A stretch of 39,644 nt of DNA from JBMOGA01 sp049318625 (GTDB taxonomy: Bacteria; Pseudomonadota; Alphaproteobacteria; Rhizobiales; Hyphomicrobiaceae): assembly GCA_049318625.1 (NCBI GenBank), contig JBMOGA010000034.1, forward strand, positions 1-39,644, in the 5' to 3' direction. Numbering within the stretch: the stretch's first letter is position 1; every line of letters begins with the position of its first letter. The notes under the pieces are model-generated. The model did not search any database, was not told the DNA's origin, and saw only the letters and a program-made list of their open reading frames with translations. A program made the position numbers and the translations under genes. Positions 17,494 to 25,973 of the stretch are shown here, piece by piece.

Positions 17494-18057
17494 ATGTCCT
17501 ATTCGATCCTGTTCGCCCTCGGCATCAGCGCGGCCATGATCGCGAACGTCGTTTTCATCATTTTCTACCACGACCGCAAGCATCAGGAGATCGACCGCTG
17601 GGTCGACTACAGTTTCACTGGATCCACGTGGCGCAGCGCACTCGGCTATTATCGCTTCATGGCGCTGTCCATGCTCGTGTTCTACGTGCTGTTCACGGTG
17701 AGCTGCCTGCTGCTGCAGTCCGACGGCTACACCATCTTCGCCGATGCCGACCGGCGCCTGGAACAGAACCCGGTGATCGCCGGTCCGATCGGCACCTCGC
17801 TGTTCACGCTCGATCTGGTGCTCCGTGGTGGTTTTTTCGACATCATGGAGCATTTCAACCTCGGCATCACGCCGGTCTACATGTACCGCAAGCAGTTCTG
17901 GTTCGTCTGGTACGCCTTCGTGTTCCGGATGTTCTTCGGGATGACGATGATCAAGATGCTGGTCTCGTTCGTCTGGATCTACGGCAAGGCAAGGCTGGCG
18001 GTGCAGGCCCATCGTGAGGCCCGCGCCGCCGAGGAGTTGGAACGGTTCGGTCGGTAG
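17494..18057 (+). CDS. Integral membrane protein between pheS and pheT
   Basis: I do not recognise the family. The 187-residue protein has an N-terminal membrane segment (residues 4-24, FALGISAAMIANVVFIIFY), a second at about 55-75 (ALSMLVFYVLFTVSCLLL), further hydrophobic stretches near 105-120 and an aromatic-rich segment at 134-165 (FWFVWYAFVFRMFFG), then a charged cytosolic-type tail. The ATG follows GGGGG by five bases. It lies 40 bp after pheS and 69 bp before pheT in the same direction, so all three are probably co-transcribed. Its coding style matches the neighbours, giving no sign of recent transfer. Confidence 0.8.
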   Translation: MSYSILFALGISAAMIANVVFIIFYHDRKHQEIDRWVDYSFTGSTWRSALGYYRFMALSMLVFYVLFTVSCLLLQSDGYTIFADADRRLEQNPVIAGPIGTSLFTLDLVLRGGFFDIMEHFNLGITPVYMYRKQFWFVWYAFVFRMFFGMTMIKMLVSFVWIYGKARLAVQAHREARAAEELERFGR

Positions 18058-18126
18058 GCCGCGTTTGAGTGGCCGCGCGACGGTGGTAAACAGGCGCCGA
18101 CTGGGCGCTGTCATGGATATGCGACG

Positions 18127-20556
18127 ATGAAGTTCACTTTCTCCTGGCTGAAGGATCACCTCGAGACCGAGGCCACGCTCGACGAGATCGCGACCAAGTT
18201 GTCGGCGATCGGCCTCGAGGTCGAGGGCGTCGAGAACCCGGCGGAGAGCCTCGGGGCGTTCACCATCGCCCGCGTGGTCGATGCCCGCCAGCACCCCAAT
18301 GCCGACCGCCTGCGCGTCTGCCAGGTCGAGGTGGCGCCCGGCACCCCGCCCGTCGAGGTGGTCTGTGGCGCCCCCAATGCGCGTGCCGGGATGGTCGGCG
18401 TGTTCGCGCCGCTCGGCGCCTTCATCCCCGGCACCGGCATCACGCTGGACAAGCGCCCGGTCCGCGGCATCGTCTCGAACGGCATGATGGTTTCCGAACG
18501 TGAACTTCAGCTGTCGGAGGACCACGAGGGCATCATCGACCTGCCCGACGCCCTGGCCGGCCGCGTCGGCGAGCGCTACATCGACGTCATGGGCCTCGCC
18601 GATCCGGTCATCGAGGTCAAGCTGACCCCCAACCGCCCGGACTGCACCGGCGTGCGCGGCATCGCCCGCGATCTGGCCGCGGCCGGTCTCGGCAAACTCA
18701 AGCCCGAGCCGAAGCTGGCCAAGGTCGAGGGCGATTTCGATTGTCCCATCGACATCCGGCTGGATCTCCCCGATGCCGCCAGGACCGCCTGCTCCGTGTT
18801 CGCGGGCCGGTTCGTCCGCAACGTGAAGAACGGCCCCGCGCCCGACTGGGTGCAGAAGCGGCTCAAGGCCGCCGGGCTGCGTCCCATCAGTGCCCTGGTC
18901 GACGTCACCAACTACATTTCGCTCGATCGTGGCCGCCCGCTGCACGTCTACGACGCCGACAAGGTGAAGGGTGCCATCCGCGCCCGTCTCGGCACAGCGG
19001 GCGAAAGCTTCGAGGGCCTCGATGGCAAGAACTACGCGGTCGACGACACGATGTGTGTCATCGCCGACGACAGCGGGCCGCTCGGGCTCGGCGGAATTCT
19101 CGGCGGCGAGTCGACGGGCTGCACCGAGACGACCCGCAACGTTCTCATCGAATGCGCCTACTTCGATCCGCTGCGCACCGCCGCGACCGGTCGCAAGGCC
19201 GGCGTCCAGACCGACGCCCGCTACCGCTTCGAACGCGGTGTCGATCCCGCATTCGTCGAGCCGGGCCTCGACCTCGCGACCGACATGATCCTGACGCTCG
19301 CCGGCGGCGAGCCGTCGCGCCGCCGCATCGCCGGCGAGCCGCCGGTCACGACGCGCGTCATCGATCTCGATCTCGGGCGCGTCGAGAAACTCGGCGGCCT
19401 GACGATCAAGGACACCGAAGCGCGCAGGATCCTCGAGGCCCTCGGCTGCCGGATCGCCGGCAAGGGCAAGACGGTGCAGGTGACGCTGCCGACCTGGCGG
19501 CCCGATCTCCATGGTCCCGCCGATCTGGTCGAGGAAGTGGTCCGCATCGTCGGCCTCGACCAGGTCCCGGCGGTCCCGCTGCCGCGCAATCAAGGTGTGA
19601 CCGGTGCGGTTCTCACCGAGGGCCAGAAGCGCGCCCGCCGCGCCCGCCGCCTGCTGGCCGGCCGGGGCATGGTCGAGGCGATCACCTGGTCGTTCATTCC
19701 GCGCGCCGAGGCCCGCCTGTTCGGCGGCGGCGACGACGCGCTCGAACTCGCCAACCCGATTTCCGTCGAGATGTCGTCGATGCGGCCGAGCCTGCTGCCC
19801 GGTCTGCTGAAGGCCGTCCAGCGCAACCGCGACCATGGCTTCGCGGACATCGCCCTGTTCGAGTTGGGCCAGGCCTACCGGGGCGACCGGGAGACCGATC
19901 AGATGTTGATCGCGGGCGGCGTCAGGGCCGGCGCGGCGCAACTGCACGGCGCCGGCCGCCATTGGGCAGGCTCCGTGGCCGAGGCAACGCTGTTCGACGT
20001 GAAGGCCGATGTCGTGGCCGCGCTCGCCGCACTCGGCTTCGATACGGCGCGGGCGCAGATCACCCGCGACGCGCCCGCCTGGTACCACCCCGGCCGATCT
20101 GGCGTGCTGCGTCTCGGACCCAAGGTGGTGCTGGCGCACTTCGGCGAGATCCACCCCGCCACGTTGAAGGCCCTCGATGTCGCGGCCCCGGTCGTCGGCT
20201 TCGAGATCGTCCTCGATGCGCTACCGCCGGAGAAGCGCCGCGGCAAGGCCCGCGGTCCACTCGGCGCTGCCGATCTGCTGCCCGTGCGCCGCGACTTCGC
20301 CTTCCTCCTCGACTCGGGCGTGGCGGCCGGCGACGTCGTGAAGGCGGCGCTCGCCGCCGACAAGGCGCTCATCGTCGGCGTCTCGGTGTTCGATGTGTTC
20401 GAGGGCGGCGCCATCCCGACTGGCAAGAAGTCGCTGGCCATCGAGGTGACGCTGCAGCCGAAGGAGCGGACCCTCACCGACAGCGAGATCGAGGCCGTGG
20501 CCGGCAAGATCGTGGCCGAGGTCCGCAAAGCGACCGGCGGCGAGATCCGCGGCTGA
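18127..20556 (+). CDS. pheT: Phenylalanine-tRNA ligase beta subunit
   Basis: The beta subunit provides tRNA binding and editing of mischarged Tyr-tRNA-Phe. The 809-residue protein has the N-terminal EMAP/OB tRNA-binding domain (residues about 40-150), B3/B4 editing domain (RTACSVFAGRFVRNV onward), B5 domain near 405-470, class II-like core (RNRDHGFADIALFELGQAY) and a C-terminal ferredoxin-fold anticodon-binding domain (PVRRDFAFLLD to about 809). Length is normal. It ends 44 bp from the stop of the convergent regulator. Confidence 0.97.
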   Translation: MKFTFSWLKDHLETEATLDEIATKLSAIGLEVEGVENPAESLGAFTIARVVDARQHPNADRLRVCQVEVAPGTPPVEVVCGAPNARAGMVGVFAPLGAFIPGTGITLDKRPVRGIVSNGMMVSERELQLSEDHEGIIDLPDALAGRVGERYIDVMGLADPVIEVKLTPNRPDCTGVRGIARDLAAAGLGKLKPEPKLAKVEGDFDCPIDIRLDLPDAARTACSVFAGRFVRNVKNGPAPDWVQKRLKAAGLRPISALVDVTNYISLDRGRPLHVYDADKVKGAIRARLGTAGESFEGLDGKNYAVDDTMCVIADDSGPLGLGGILGGESTGCTETTRNVLIECAYFDPLRTAATGRKAGVQTDARYRFERGVDPAFVEPGLDLATDMILTLAGGEPSRRRIAGEPPVTTRVIDLDLGRVEKLGGLTIKDTEARRILEALGCRIAGKGKTVQVTLPTWRPDLHGPADLVEEVVRIVGLDQVPAVPLPRNQGVTGAVLTEGQKRARRARRLLAGRGMVEAITWSFIPRAEARLFGGGDDALELANPISVEMSSMRPSLLPGLLKAVQRNRDHGFADIALFELGQAYRGDRETDQMLIAGGVRAGAAQLHGAGRHWAGSVAEATLFDVKADVVAALAALGFDTARAQITRDAPAWYHPGRSGVLRLGPKVVLAHFGEIHPATLKALDVAAPVVGFEIVLDALPPEKRRGKARGPLGAADLLPVRRDFAFLLDSGVAAGDVVKAALAADKALIVGVSVFDVFEGGAIPTGKKSLAIEVTLQPKERTLTDSEIEAVAGKIVAEVRKATGGEIRG

Positions 20557-20572
20557 GGCAGCGGGACACGCA

Positions 20573-20597
20573 GCGCACGTCGACGTCGAGCGTGCGC
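20573..20597. terminator. Hairpin between convergent pheT and HTH regulator gene
   Basis: GCGCACG (20573-20579) pairs with CGTGCGC (20591-20597), and the intervening sequence contains the palindrome TCGACGTCGA. It fills most of the 44-bp gap between the two stop codons. No T-tract follows on either strand, so it is a plausible but unproven bidirectional terminator. Confidence 0.4.
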
Positions 20598-20600
20598 AGC

Positions 20601-21200
20601 CTATCCGTTGGCGTGCGCCTCGACGGCGTGGGTCATGTCGCGTATCAGCCCGACGAGCTGGCCCTGGACCTCGATCGACAACCCATTGACGCGGGGGTCG
20701 GCCATCACCCCGGCGATGAAGGCGAACGGGTCGCGTTCGATCGCGGCATGGATCTGGCTGACGCGCTGCAGGGCGTGCAGTTCGCTCAGGTTGCCGGCCG
20801 GTTCGGCGGCCGTGCCGGTCTCGATCTGTGCCACGGCGTGGGCCAGCTGCCAGGCCGCCGCCTGCCTCTTGAGCCGGTAGCGCTCGGGATCGGCCGAAGG
20901 AGCGGCGCGCGTCTCGCCAGCCGGCGCCTCGGCGAAACCCGAGACATAGCCGTTGCTGCGATGGCTCATCGCATCGCCCAGCAGATCGTTCGGCGTGACG
21001 CTCAAGGCCTCGCAGATGCGGATCAGCAGCGCGAGATCGGGTTCCACCTCGGCGCGCTCGTAGCGCGTGTAGCGGTTCTCGTCGATGCCGAGCGCCCGGG
21101 CGAGACTACGCGCCGTGCGATAGCCGCGCGGCACGCGCAACTCACGGAGGCGCCGAGCGAACACGGCGCGCGCAACAGGAATGTTCGTCGACAGATACAC
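20601..21200 (-). CDS. XRE-family helix-turn-helix transcriptional regulator
   Basis: A DNA-binding protein with a Cro/C1-type helix-turn-helix near its N-terminus: FARRLRELR, then SLARALGIDENRYTRYERAE and ICEALSVTPNDLLG. The remaining roughly 120 residues form an alpha-helical region without a recognised ligand domain. The start is uncertain: the frame is open to a TTG at 21263, and GTGs at 21209 and 21200 lie closer to the domain; none has a good ribosome-binding site. I use 21200 (199 residues). It has no toxin or metabolic gene beside it that would suggest a target. Short GAAGGT-type direct repeats just upstream could be operators. Confidence 0.8.
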   Translation of the reverse strand: MYLSTNIPVARAVFARRLRELRVPRGYRTARSLARALGIDENRYTRYERAEVEPDLALLIRICEALSVTPNDLLGDAMSHRSNGYVSGFAEAPAGETRAAPSADPERYRLKRQAAAWQLAHAVAQIETGTAAEPAGNLSELHALQRVSQIHAAIERDPFAFIAGVMADPRVNGLSIEVQGQLVGLIRDMTHAVEAHANG

Positions 21201-21552
21201 GGACCACACCAAATCGCAAAGGTGGAGCGCAGATACTGAAGAATCTTCGCGGAAATGCGACAAACCGAAGGTTGAAAGGTTAAACTTGAAGGTATAACGG
21301 GTCGCATTTCAACAAGAATTATTGTGCGGAAGACCTCACAGGGGTCGTCGCATGACCTATTGAAACCGATCTATGCTGTGATTTTATATATAAGAAAATC
21401 AATAGATTGCACGAGCAGGATCACAAGTATAGGCTGGTTCCCAGTCGCGGCGTTTCGGGGTGGATTCGCGCGCCGGAGGGCAGCGCCCGGAAACGACGAA
21501 GGGCCCCACCACATGGGACCCTTCGGAACCGCACTGCGTGAAGCGTTCGTGC
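21201..21552. other. AT-rich intergenic region upstream of the HTH regulator
   Basis: I see no gene here. The stretch contains GAAGGT, GAAAGGT and GAAGGT direct repeats (21267-21272, 21274-21280, 21288-21293), a conspicuously A/T-rich core around 21340-21420 with a GATTTT...AAAATC inverted repeat, and a hairpin at 21497-21525. The A/T-rich core is unlike the rest of the window. It may be a promoter/operator region or the scar of an insertion; no terminal repeats or transposase fragment were seen. Confidence 0.5.
21497..21525 (-). terminator. Hairpin downstream of the DUF4236 gene
   Basis: CGAAGGGCCCC and its near-complement GGGACCCTTCG form a stem of about ten pairs with one mismatch and a short loop, starting about 28 bp past the stop codon on the minus strand. 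The following minus-strand sequence GTCGTTTCC is only weakly T-rich. Confidence 0.5.
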
Positions 21553-21849
21553 TCAGAACAGGCTCGGCTGCCAGCGATGCAGAATCGGCTTCACGATGTC
21601 GGGAAACAGGAAGTAGGCCAGCGCCAGCACCACGCCGATTGCCACCAGGACCAGGATCAGGGTCGGCGTGGCCTGTGCGCGATAGCCCATGCCGGTGCCC
21701 GGCACACCGACCGAGACGGTCCGCTTGCCGTGCCCGACGTTGATCATGGCACCGGGCTTGCCGAAGCTGAAGCTGATGCCCGACTTGCTGAGATTGAGAT
21801 AGATGAGGCCCGGCACCAGCGGGATCACTCGCCGAAATCGAAAACCCAT
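21553..21849 (-). CDS. DUF4236 domain membrane protein
   Basis: A 98-residue protein that begins MGFRFRR and continues LNLSKSGISFSFGKPGA, the hallmark of DUF4236, a short beta-rich domain of unknown function. The C-terminal third is one membrane helix (LILVLVAIGVVLALAYFLF). The frame extends to 21891, but ATG 21849 matches the family start and has GAGGG six bases upstream. It is followed by a hairpin and lies downstream of the MscS gene in the same direction (119-bp gap counted from the MscS stop). Confidence 0.85.
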   Translation of the reverse strand: MGFRFRRVIPLVPGLIYLNLSKSGISFSFGKPGAMINVGHGKRTVSVGVPGTGMGYRAQATPTLILVLVAIGVVLALAYFLFPDIVKPILHRWQPSLF

Positions 21850-21968
21850 GCATGCCCTCGCTTGATTGTCGCTGACGGGCGACGTCTGCAACCACCGGCC
21901 AAGACAATACGATTCTTTCTGCTAGGTAAATACAACGCCGCCCGCCCGGCGCCAAGTTCCGCTGGCCA

Positions 21969-24542
21969 CTAACCGCGAATTTCCATGCCGGCGGCCCTGA
22001 GCGCCTCCACCATCTCGACCCGAAGCTCCGACTGAGCGTCGACGGCATCGGAGATGTCGGCGAGGTAGACCTTCAGCGAGAACGCGAGAGAGCCGAACTC
22101 GACGCCTTCGAAATGAACCCGCGGCGCCGGCGAGACCAGGACCGCGCGATGTTTCCTGGCGACATCCAGCAGCACGGCCTGCACGTCGCGCGGCTTGAGG
22201 TTGATGTCGACGAGTTGCTTCAGGGAAATCCGGCCGATCGAGTTGCGGTGCGTCCAGTTGAACACCCGCCCCGAGATCAGCTCGGAGTTCGGCACGATCA
22301 GCGTCGCCTTCTCGAACGTCTCGATCTCGGTATAGCGGACGCTGATCTTGCGGACGTTGCCCTGATCGGCGCCGACCACGATCCAGTCGCCGACCTTGAT
22401 CGGCCGCTCGATCAGCAGGATCAGTCCGGAGACGAAGTTGTTGACGATCGACTGCAGGCCGAAGCCGATGCCGACCGACAATGCGCCCGCGACGATCGCG
22501 AGATTGGTGACGTCGAAGCCGGCGTAGCTGATCGACACCATGACGGCGAGGCCGGTGCCGACGTAGCCGACGGCGGTGTCGATCGAGTGCTGGATGCCGG
22601 GATCGAGCCGTTGCGGGGCGAGCACCGCGTCGCGCAGCCAGCGCTGCAGCAGCCGTGTGATGAACAGCAGTGCGATGAACAGCAGCAGCCCGAGGATGAT
22701 GCGCGCCAGCGAGATGCGGAACTGCCCGACCTCGAAGCCGAACAGCAGCGCCTTGAACCAGTCGCGGATGTCGGCGTCCGAATAGCCCCATTGCAGCAGC
22801 AGCACCGGCACCGCCAGGATCACCAGCAGCAGCGTGAACAACAGCTCGGTGAGCTTGGCCAGCTGCTCGCGGCGATTGGCGTCGAGGCCGAAGCGCTGCT
22901 CGAGGATGGCGCCGACTGCGTGCGTGCCGCCATTGGAGTCGCGGGTGAATGCGCGGATCGCGAAGAACAGCAGCACGAATGCGACGCCGACCACGCCGGT
23001 CGCCACGATCTGTTGCGCCGTGAAGCGCGCCAGCGCGACGTAGCCGAGCAGCGACGCGACCACGATGGCGAGCGCCGCGAACCACAGCGGCAGTTTGAGC
23101 CAGCGCGGATGCTGCAGCGGCCACGCCGTGCCCTCCGCCCGCTGCCGCGGCTCGAAGTACGTCAACAGCAGGCCGAGAAGGAGAGCCGCGAACATGAGGC
23201 TCGCAATCAGCGATTGAACGACGCTGATGGACAACGGCACGTACAACGTCCGCCCGACCGACGTGATGGCGAGATCGGCCGCGTACACGCCCGTCATGGC
23301 CTTGAGCAGCAGCGCGATCCGCCGGGCACTGCCGTCCGACAGGTCGACGATCCGCCAGCGGGGCTCGGACGGCACCAGCACCGCCGAGATCAGGCTTGCG
23401 ACCACGAAATAGATGACGAAGGCCCGGAGCAGGGCGGCTGCGATGTTGGCGCTCGGGTAGTAGAGCAGGCCGAGCGCGTCCAGCCCACCGTAGGCCAGCA
23501 GGGCCGTGATGACCCCCGGACCGGCCAGGATCGGCACCAGCCAAGCGGCCGCGGCCGCGCGATCGAAGAAGTCCGGGTCGGCGTCGGCTTGCAGACGCCG
23601 CCGCTCGGTCAGGCGCAGGCCCAGGACGACCAGCCCGGCGTACAGCGCGGCACAGCCGATCACCAGCAGGCTGAACCAGACCCAACGGGCGCCGACGTTG
23701 TTGAGCCAATCGCGCCCGATATAGCCGAGCAGCCGACCGACCTGTGGCGCATCACGCAGCATGTCGCGCCAGGGAGCCGGCGTCAGCGGCGAAGACATCC
23801 GCTCCATGATCGACCGCGTGAAGATCGCAAGGCGCAGATCGGTGATCTTGTCGATCGTCTGCCGCGCCCGCACCCAGGTGATCTCCAGCGTCTTGATGGC
23901 GCCGTCGATGGCGGTGGCCTCGGCGTTGAGGCGGCCACGCTCGGCGGCGATCGCCGGTGCTTCGCCACCGGCTGGCACCGGGCCGAGCCGCTCGATCTGG
24001 CTGCGAACGGCGGCAAGGCGCGGCCGCAGTCCGTCGGCCACGTGGGTCGAGCGGGTGATGACGTCTTCGACATCGTCGCGCAGGCGGCTGATGTCGTCGC
24101 CGAGATCGCGCATGCGCTCGAGTGATTTCTCCGCTTCCTCGACGGCCAGAACGAGCTGACGGATCGAGTCCTGCATGCCTTGCGGGATATGCGATGGCGC
24201 CGGAGCGGCCGGCGCCGTTGCCGCGGGGGCAGCTGGCGCGGCCGCCGGAGCCGCGGCGGGAGGCGCCGCTGGCGGTGTGGCCGCCGGTGCGGGGGCTGCG
24301 GCAGGCGCAGGCGCGGCCGGTGGAGCCGCGGCGGGAGGCGTCGCCGGCGGTGTGGCCGCCGGTGCAGGGGCTGCGGCAGGCGCCGACGCGGCCGGTGGAG
24401 CTGGAGCCGGTGTCGGGGCGGCGGCGGGCGGCTGCGGTGCCTGTTGGGCGTGCCCGCTCGACAGGCCGCCGTAGAGCCCGGCGGCGCTGGCCAGACACAC
24501 CAGGAGGCTCAGGACGAGACGCAGCCTACGCCAGCACGACAT
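21969..24542 (-). CDS. Large MscS-family mechanosensitive channel with DUF3772 domain
   Basis: An 857-residue inner-membrane channel of the type that releases solutes on osmotic downshock. Order of parts: signal peptide (MSCWRRLRLVLSLLVCLASA), an Ala/Pro-rich linker of roughly 95 residues, a periplasmic coiled-coil DUF3772 region, about ten membrane helices, then the MscS pore and beta domain (GALSVGIGFGLQSIVNNFVSG, with the Gly/Ala-rich pore helix) and the cytosolic C-domain ending near GMEIRG. ATG 24542 is chosen over 24665 because it begins the signal peptide. The linker is encoded by an imperfect 75-bp repeat. It is divergent from the HtrA-like protease gene with 236 bp between starts. 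Confidence 0.92.
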   Translation of the reverse strand: MSCWRRLRLVLSLLVCLASAAGLYGGLSSGHAQQAPQPPAAAPTPAPAPPAASAPAAAPAPAATPPATPPAAAPPAAPAPAAAPAPAATPPAAPPAAAPAAAPAAPAATAPAAPAPSHIPQGMQDSIRQLVLAVEEAEKSLERMRDLGDDISRLRDDVEDVITRSTHVADGLRPRLAAVRSQIERLGPVPAGGEAPAIAAERGRLNAEATAIDGAIKTLEITWVRARQTIDKITDLRLAIFTRSIMERMSSPLTPAPWRDMLRDAPQVGRLLGYIGRDWLNNVGARWVWFSLLVIGCAALYAGLVVLGLRLTERRRLQADADPDFFDRAAAAAWLVPILAGPGVITALLAYGGLDALGLLYYPSANIAAALLRAFVIYFVVASLISAVLVPSEPRWRIVDLSDGSARRIALLLKAMTGVYAADLAITSVGRTLYVPLSISVVQSLIASLMFAALLLGLLLTYFEPRQRAEGTAWPLQHPRWLKLPLWFAALAIVVASLLGYVALARFTAQQIVATGVVGVAFVLLFFAIRAFTRDSNGGTHAVGAILEQRFGLDANRREQLAKLTELLFTLLLVILAVPVLLLQWGYSDADIRDWFKALLFGFEVGQFRISLARIILGLLLFIALLFITRLLQRWLRDAVLAPQRLDPGIQHSIDTAVGYVGTGLAVMVSISYAGFDVTNLAIVAGALSVGIGFGLQSIVNNFVSGLILLIERPIKVGDWIVVGADQGNVRKISVRYTEIETFEKATLIVPNSELISGRVFNWTHRNSIGRISLKQLVDINLKPRDVQAVLLDVARKHRAVLVSPAPRVHFEGVEFGSLAFSLKVYLADISDAVDAQSELRVEMVEALRAAGMEIRG
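24244..24400 (-). repeat. 75-bp imperfect tandem repeat encoding the Ala/Pro linker
   Basis: Identical 18-base blocks begin at 24248 and 24323, 75 bp apart, and flanking sequence repeats with few changes; a third, partial copy begins near 24390. The unit is 25 codons, so copy-number change keeps the frame. It encodes Ala/Pro-rich sequence between the signal peptide and the DUF3772 region of the channel. Confidence 0.75.
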
Positions 24543-24778
24543 GCGGCACTCCGGGATGGTGAAGGGGCCGGCCGCCCCCTGAAGAATGTACGGCTCCGGT
24601 CGTGATCTGGCTTCGGACCGCACCGGCCTGCCCGACGTCACGCCAACGCGCCTCGTAGGCCCCAACGCCGGCCCCCGTCAAGGCAACGAGCGCAGCCCGG
24701 CGGTCAAAGTCTTGCCGTGGCGCTGCGGCAAGGCTCGCCCGGCTGGCCGGATCGGCGCGGCAAGGCACGGAGGTCCTC

Positions 24779-25864
24779 ATGACGGGCGGCGACCCCACGT
24801 CGTTCTGGCGCCGGATCGCGATCCTCGCACTCGTGCTGCTGGCGATCGTGTCCGCCGAGCGCACGCTGACGCGCCTGCTGTTCTCCGCCACAAACCCGCG
24901 GGCCGTTGCGCCACGACCCGATCTGGCGCCCGCCGAGCGCGGCGCGGCCGACATCTACCGCGCCGTATCCCCTTCGGTGGCCTACATTTTTTCCCGGCGC
25001 GGCGGCGAAAACGTCGAGGGTGCGAGCGGGGCAGGCTCGGGCTTCGTCTGGGACCGCGCGGGGCGCGTGGTCACCAATAACCACGTCGTCGAGGGGACCA
25101 CCGAGGTCGGCGTCGTGCTGGGCGAGGGCAGCGCCATCCCGGCACGAATCGTCGGCCGCGCGCCCTGGGTCGATCTCGCCGTGCTCGAACTGTCGACGGT
25201 GCCCGTCGATCTCGTGCCGATCGCCATCGGCCGTTCCGGCGCTCTCGTAGTCGGCCAGACCGTGCTGGCCATCGGCAACCCCTTCGGCCTGCAGCGGACG
25301 TTGACACAGGGCATCATCAGCGCCCTCGACCGACGCCTGCCGACGCCCGGCGGCCGCGAGATCGCTGGCGTGATCCAGACCGATGCCGCGATCAACCCCG
25401 GAAACTCGGGTGGCCCCCTCGTCGACAGTGCCGGCCGTCTGATCGGCGTCAACACGGCGATCATCGCGCCCACCGGCGCATTCGCCGGCATCGGGTTCGC
25501 GGTGCCGGTCGACACCGTCAACCGTCTCGTACCGGAGATCATCGCCAAGGGACGAGCGGCCTTGCCCGGCATCGGCATCCAGGCACTGCCGGAGGAGGTG
25601 GCGGTCCGCATCGGTGTATCCGGCGTGGTGGTGCAGGCCGTGGTGCCCGGCTCGAGCGCCGCCGCCGCTGGTTTGCGCGGCGTCGATTCGGCGGGCCGTC
25701 TCGGAGACGTCATTGTCGGAATCGACGGGGCGAACGTCCGGAATCTGGCCGACCTGGCGGCGGGCCTCGAACGGGCCGGGATCGGCAACACGGCGCAACT
25801 GCGCGTGCGGCGAGCCTCCACGACCCTCGCGGTCGAGGTCCGGGTTCAGGATATCAACGGCTAG
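24779..25864 (+). CDS. HtrA/DegS-like trypsin-like serine protease with PDZ domain
   Basis: A 361-residue membrane-anchored periplasmic protease of family S1C. A single N-terminal membrane anchor (residues about 14-33) is followed by the protease domain with an intact triad: His102 in NNHVV, Asp132 in WVDLAV and Ser210 in NPGNSGGPL. One C-terminal PDZ domain covers about 265-355. One PDZ plus an anchor is the DegS-like layout, so it could be a stress-signalling or housekeeping protease. The ATG has GGAGG five bases upstream. It is divergent from the MscS gene and convergent with phaZ. Confidence 0.92.
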   Translation: MTGGDPTSFWRRIAILALVLLAIVSAERTLTRLLFSATNPRAVAPRPDLAPAERGAADIYRAVSPSVAYIFSRRGGENVEGASGAGSGFVWDRAGRVVTNNHVVEGTTEVGVVLGEGSAIPARIVGRAPWVDLAVLELSTVPVDLVPIAIGRSGALVVGQTVLAIGNPFGLQRTLTQGIISALDRRLPTPGGREIAGVIQTDAAINPGNSGGPLVDSAGRLIGVNTAIIAPTGAFAGIGFAVPVDTVNRLVPEIIAKGRAALPGIGIQALPEEVAVRIGVSGVVVQAVVPGSSAAAAGLRGVDSAGRLGDVIVGIDGANVRNLADLAAGLERAGIGNTAQLRVRRASTTLAVEVRVQDING

Positions 25865-25882
25865 CGCGCCGGCTGGTCTCTC

Positions 25883-25930
25883 GGGCCGAGGCCGCGATCG
25901 GCCCGGATGGACGCGCTGCGCGCGTCCATC
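25883..25930. terminator. Two tandem hairpins between convergent protease and phaZ genes
   Basis: GGGCCGA/TCGGCCC (25883-25889 with 25898-25904) and, directly after it, GATGGACGCG/CGCGTCCATC (25906-25915 with 25921-25930), a perfect ten-base-pair stem with a five-base loop. Both lie in the 109-bp gap between stop codons. No T-tract follows, so action as a bidirectional barrier is inferred from position and stem quality. Confidence 0.5.
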
Positions 25931-25973
25931 AACGTCGAGACCGCATCATGGCGCGGCCACCCGGAGCCGAAGG

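Noticed and set aside
21324..21743. Plus-strand frame of 139 codons in the A/T-rich region
   Set aside because: It starts at a non-ATG codon without a ribosome-binding site, crosses the DUF4236 gene antisense and has no domain-like sequence.
24181..24470. Gly/Ala-rich plus-strand frames across the MscS linker
   Set aside because: They are the complement of the Ala/Pro linker codons and have no independent start signals.
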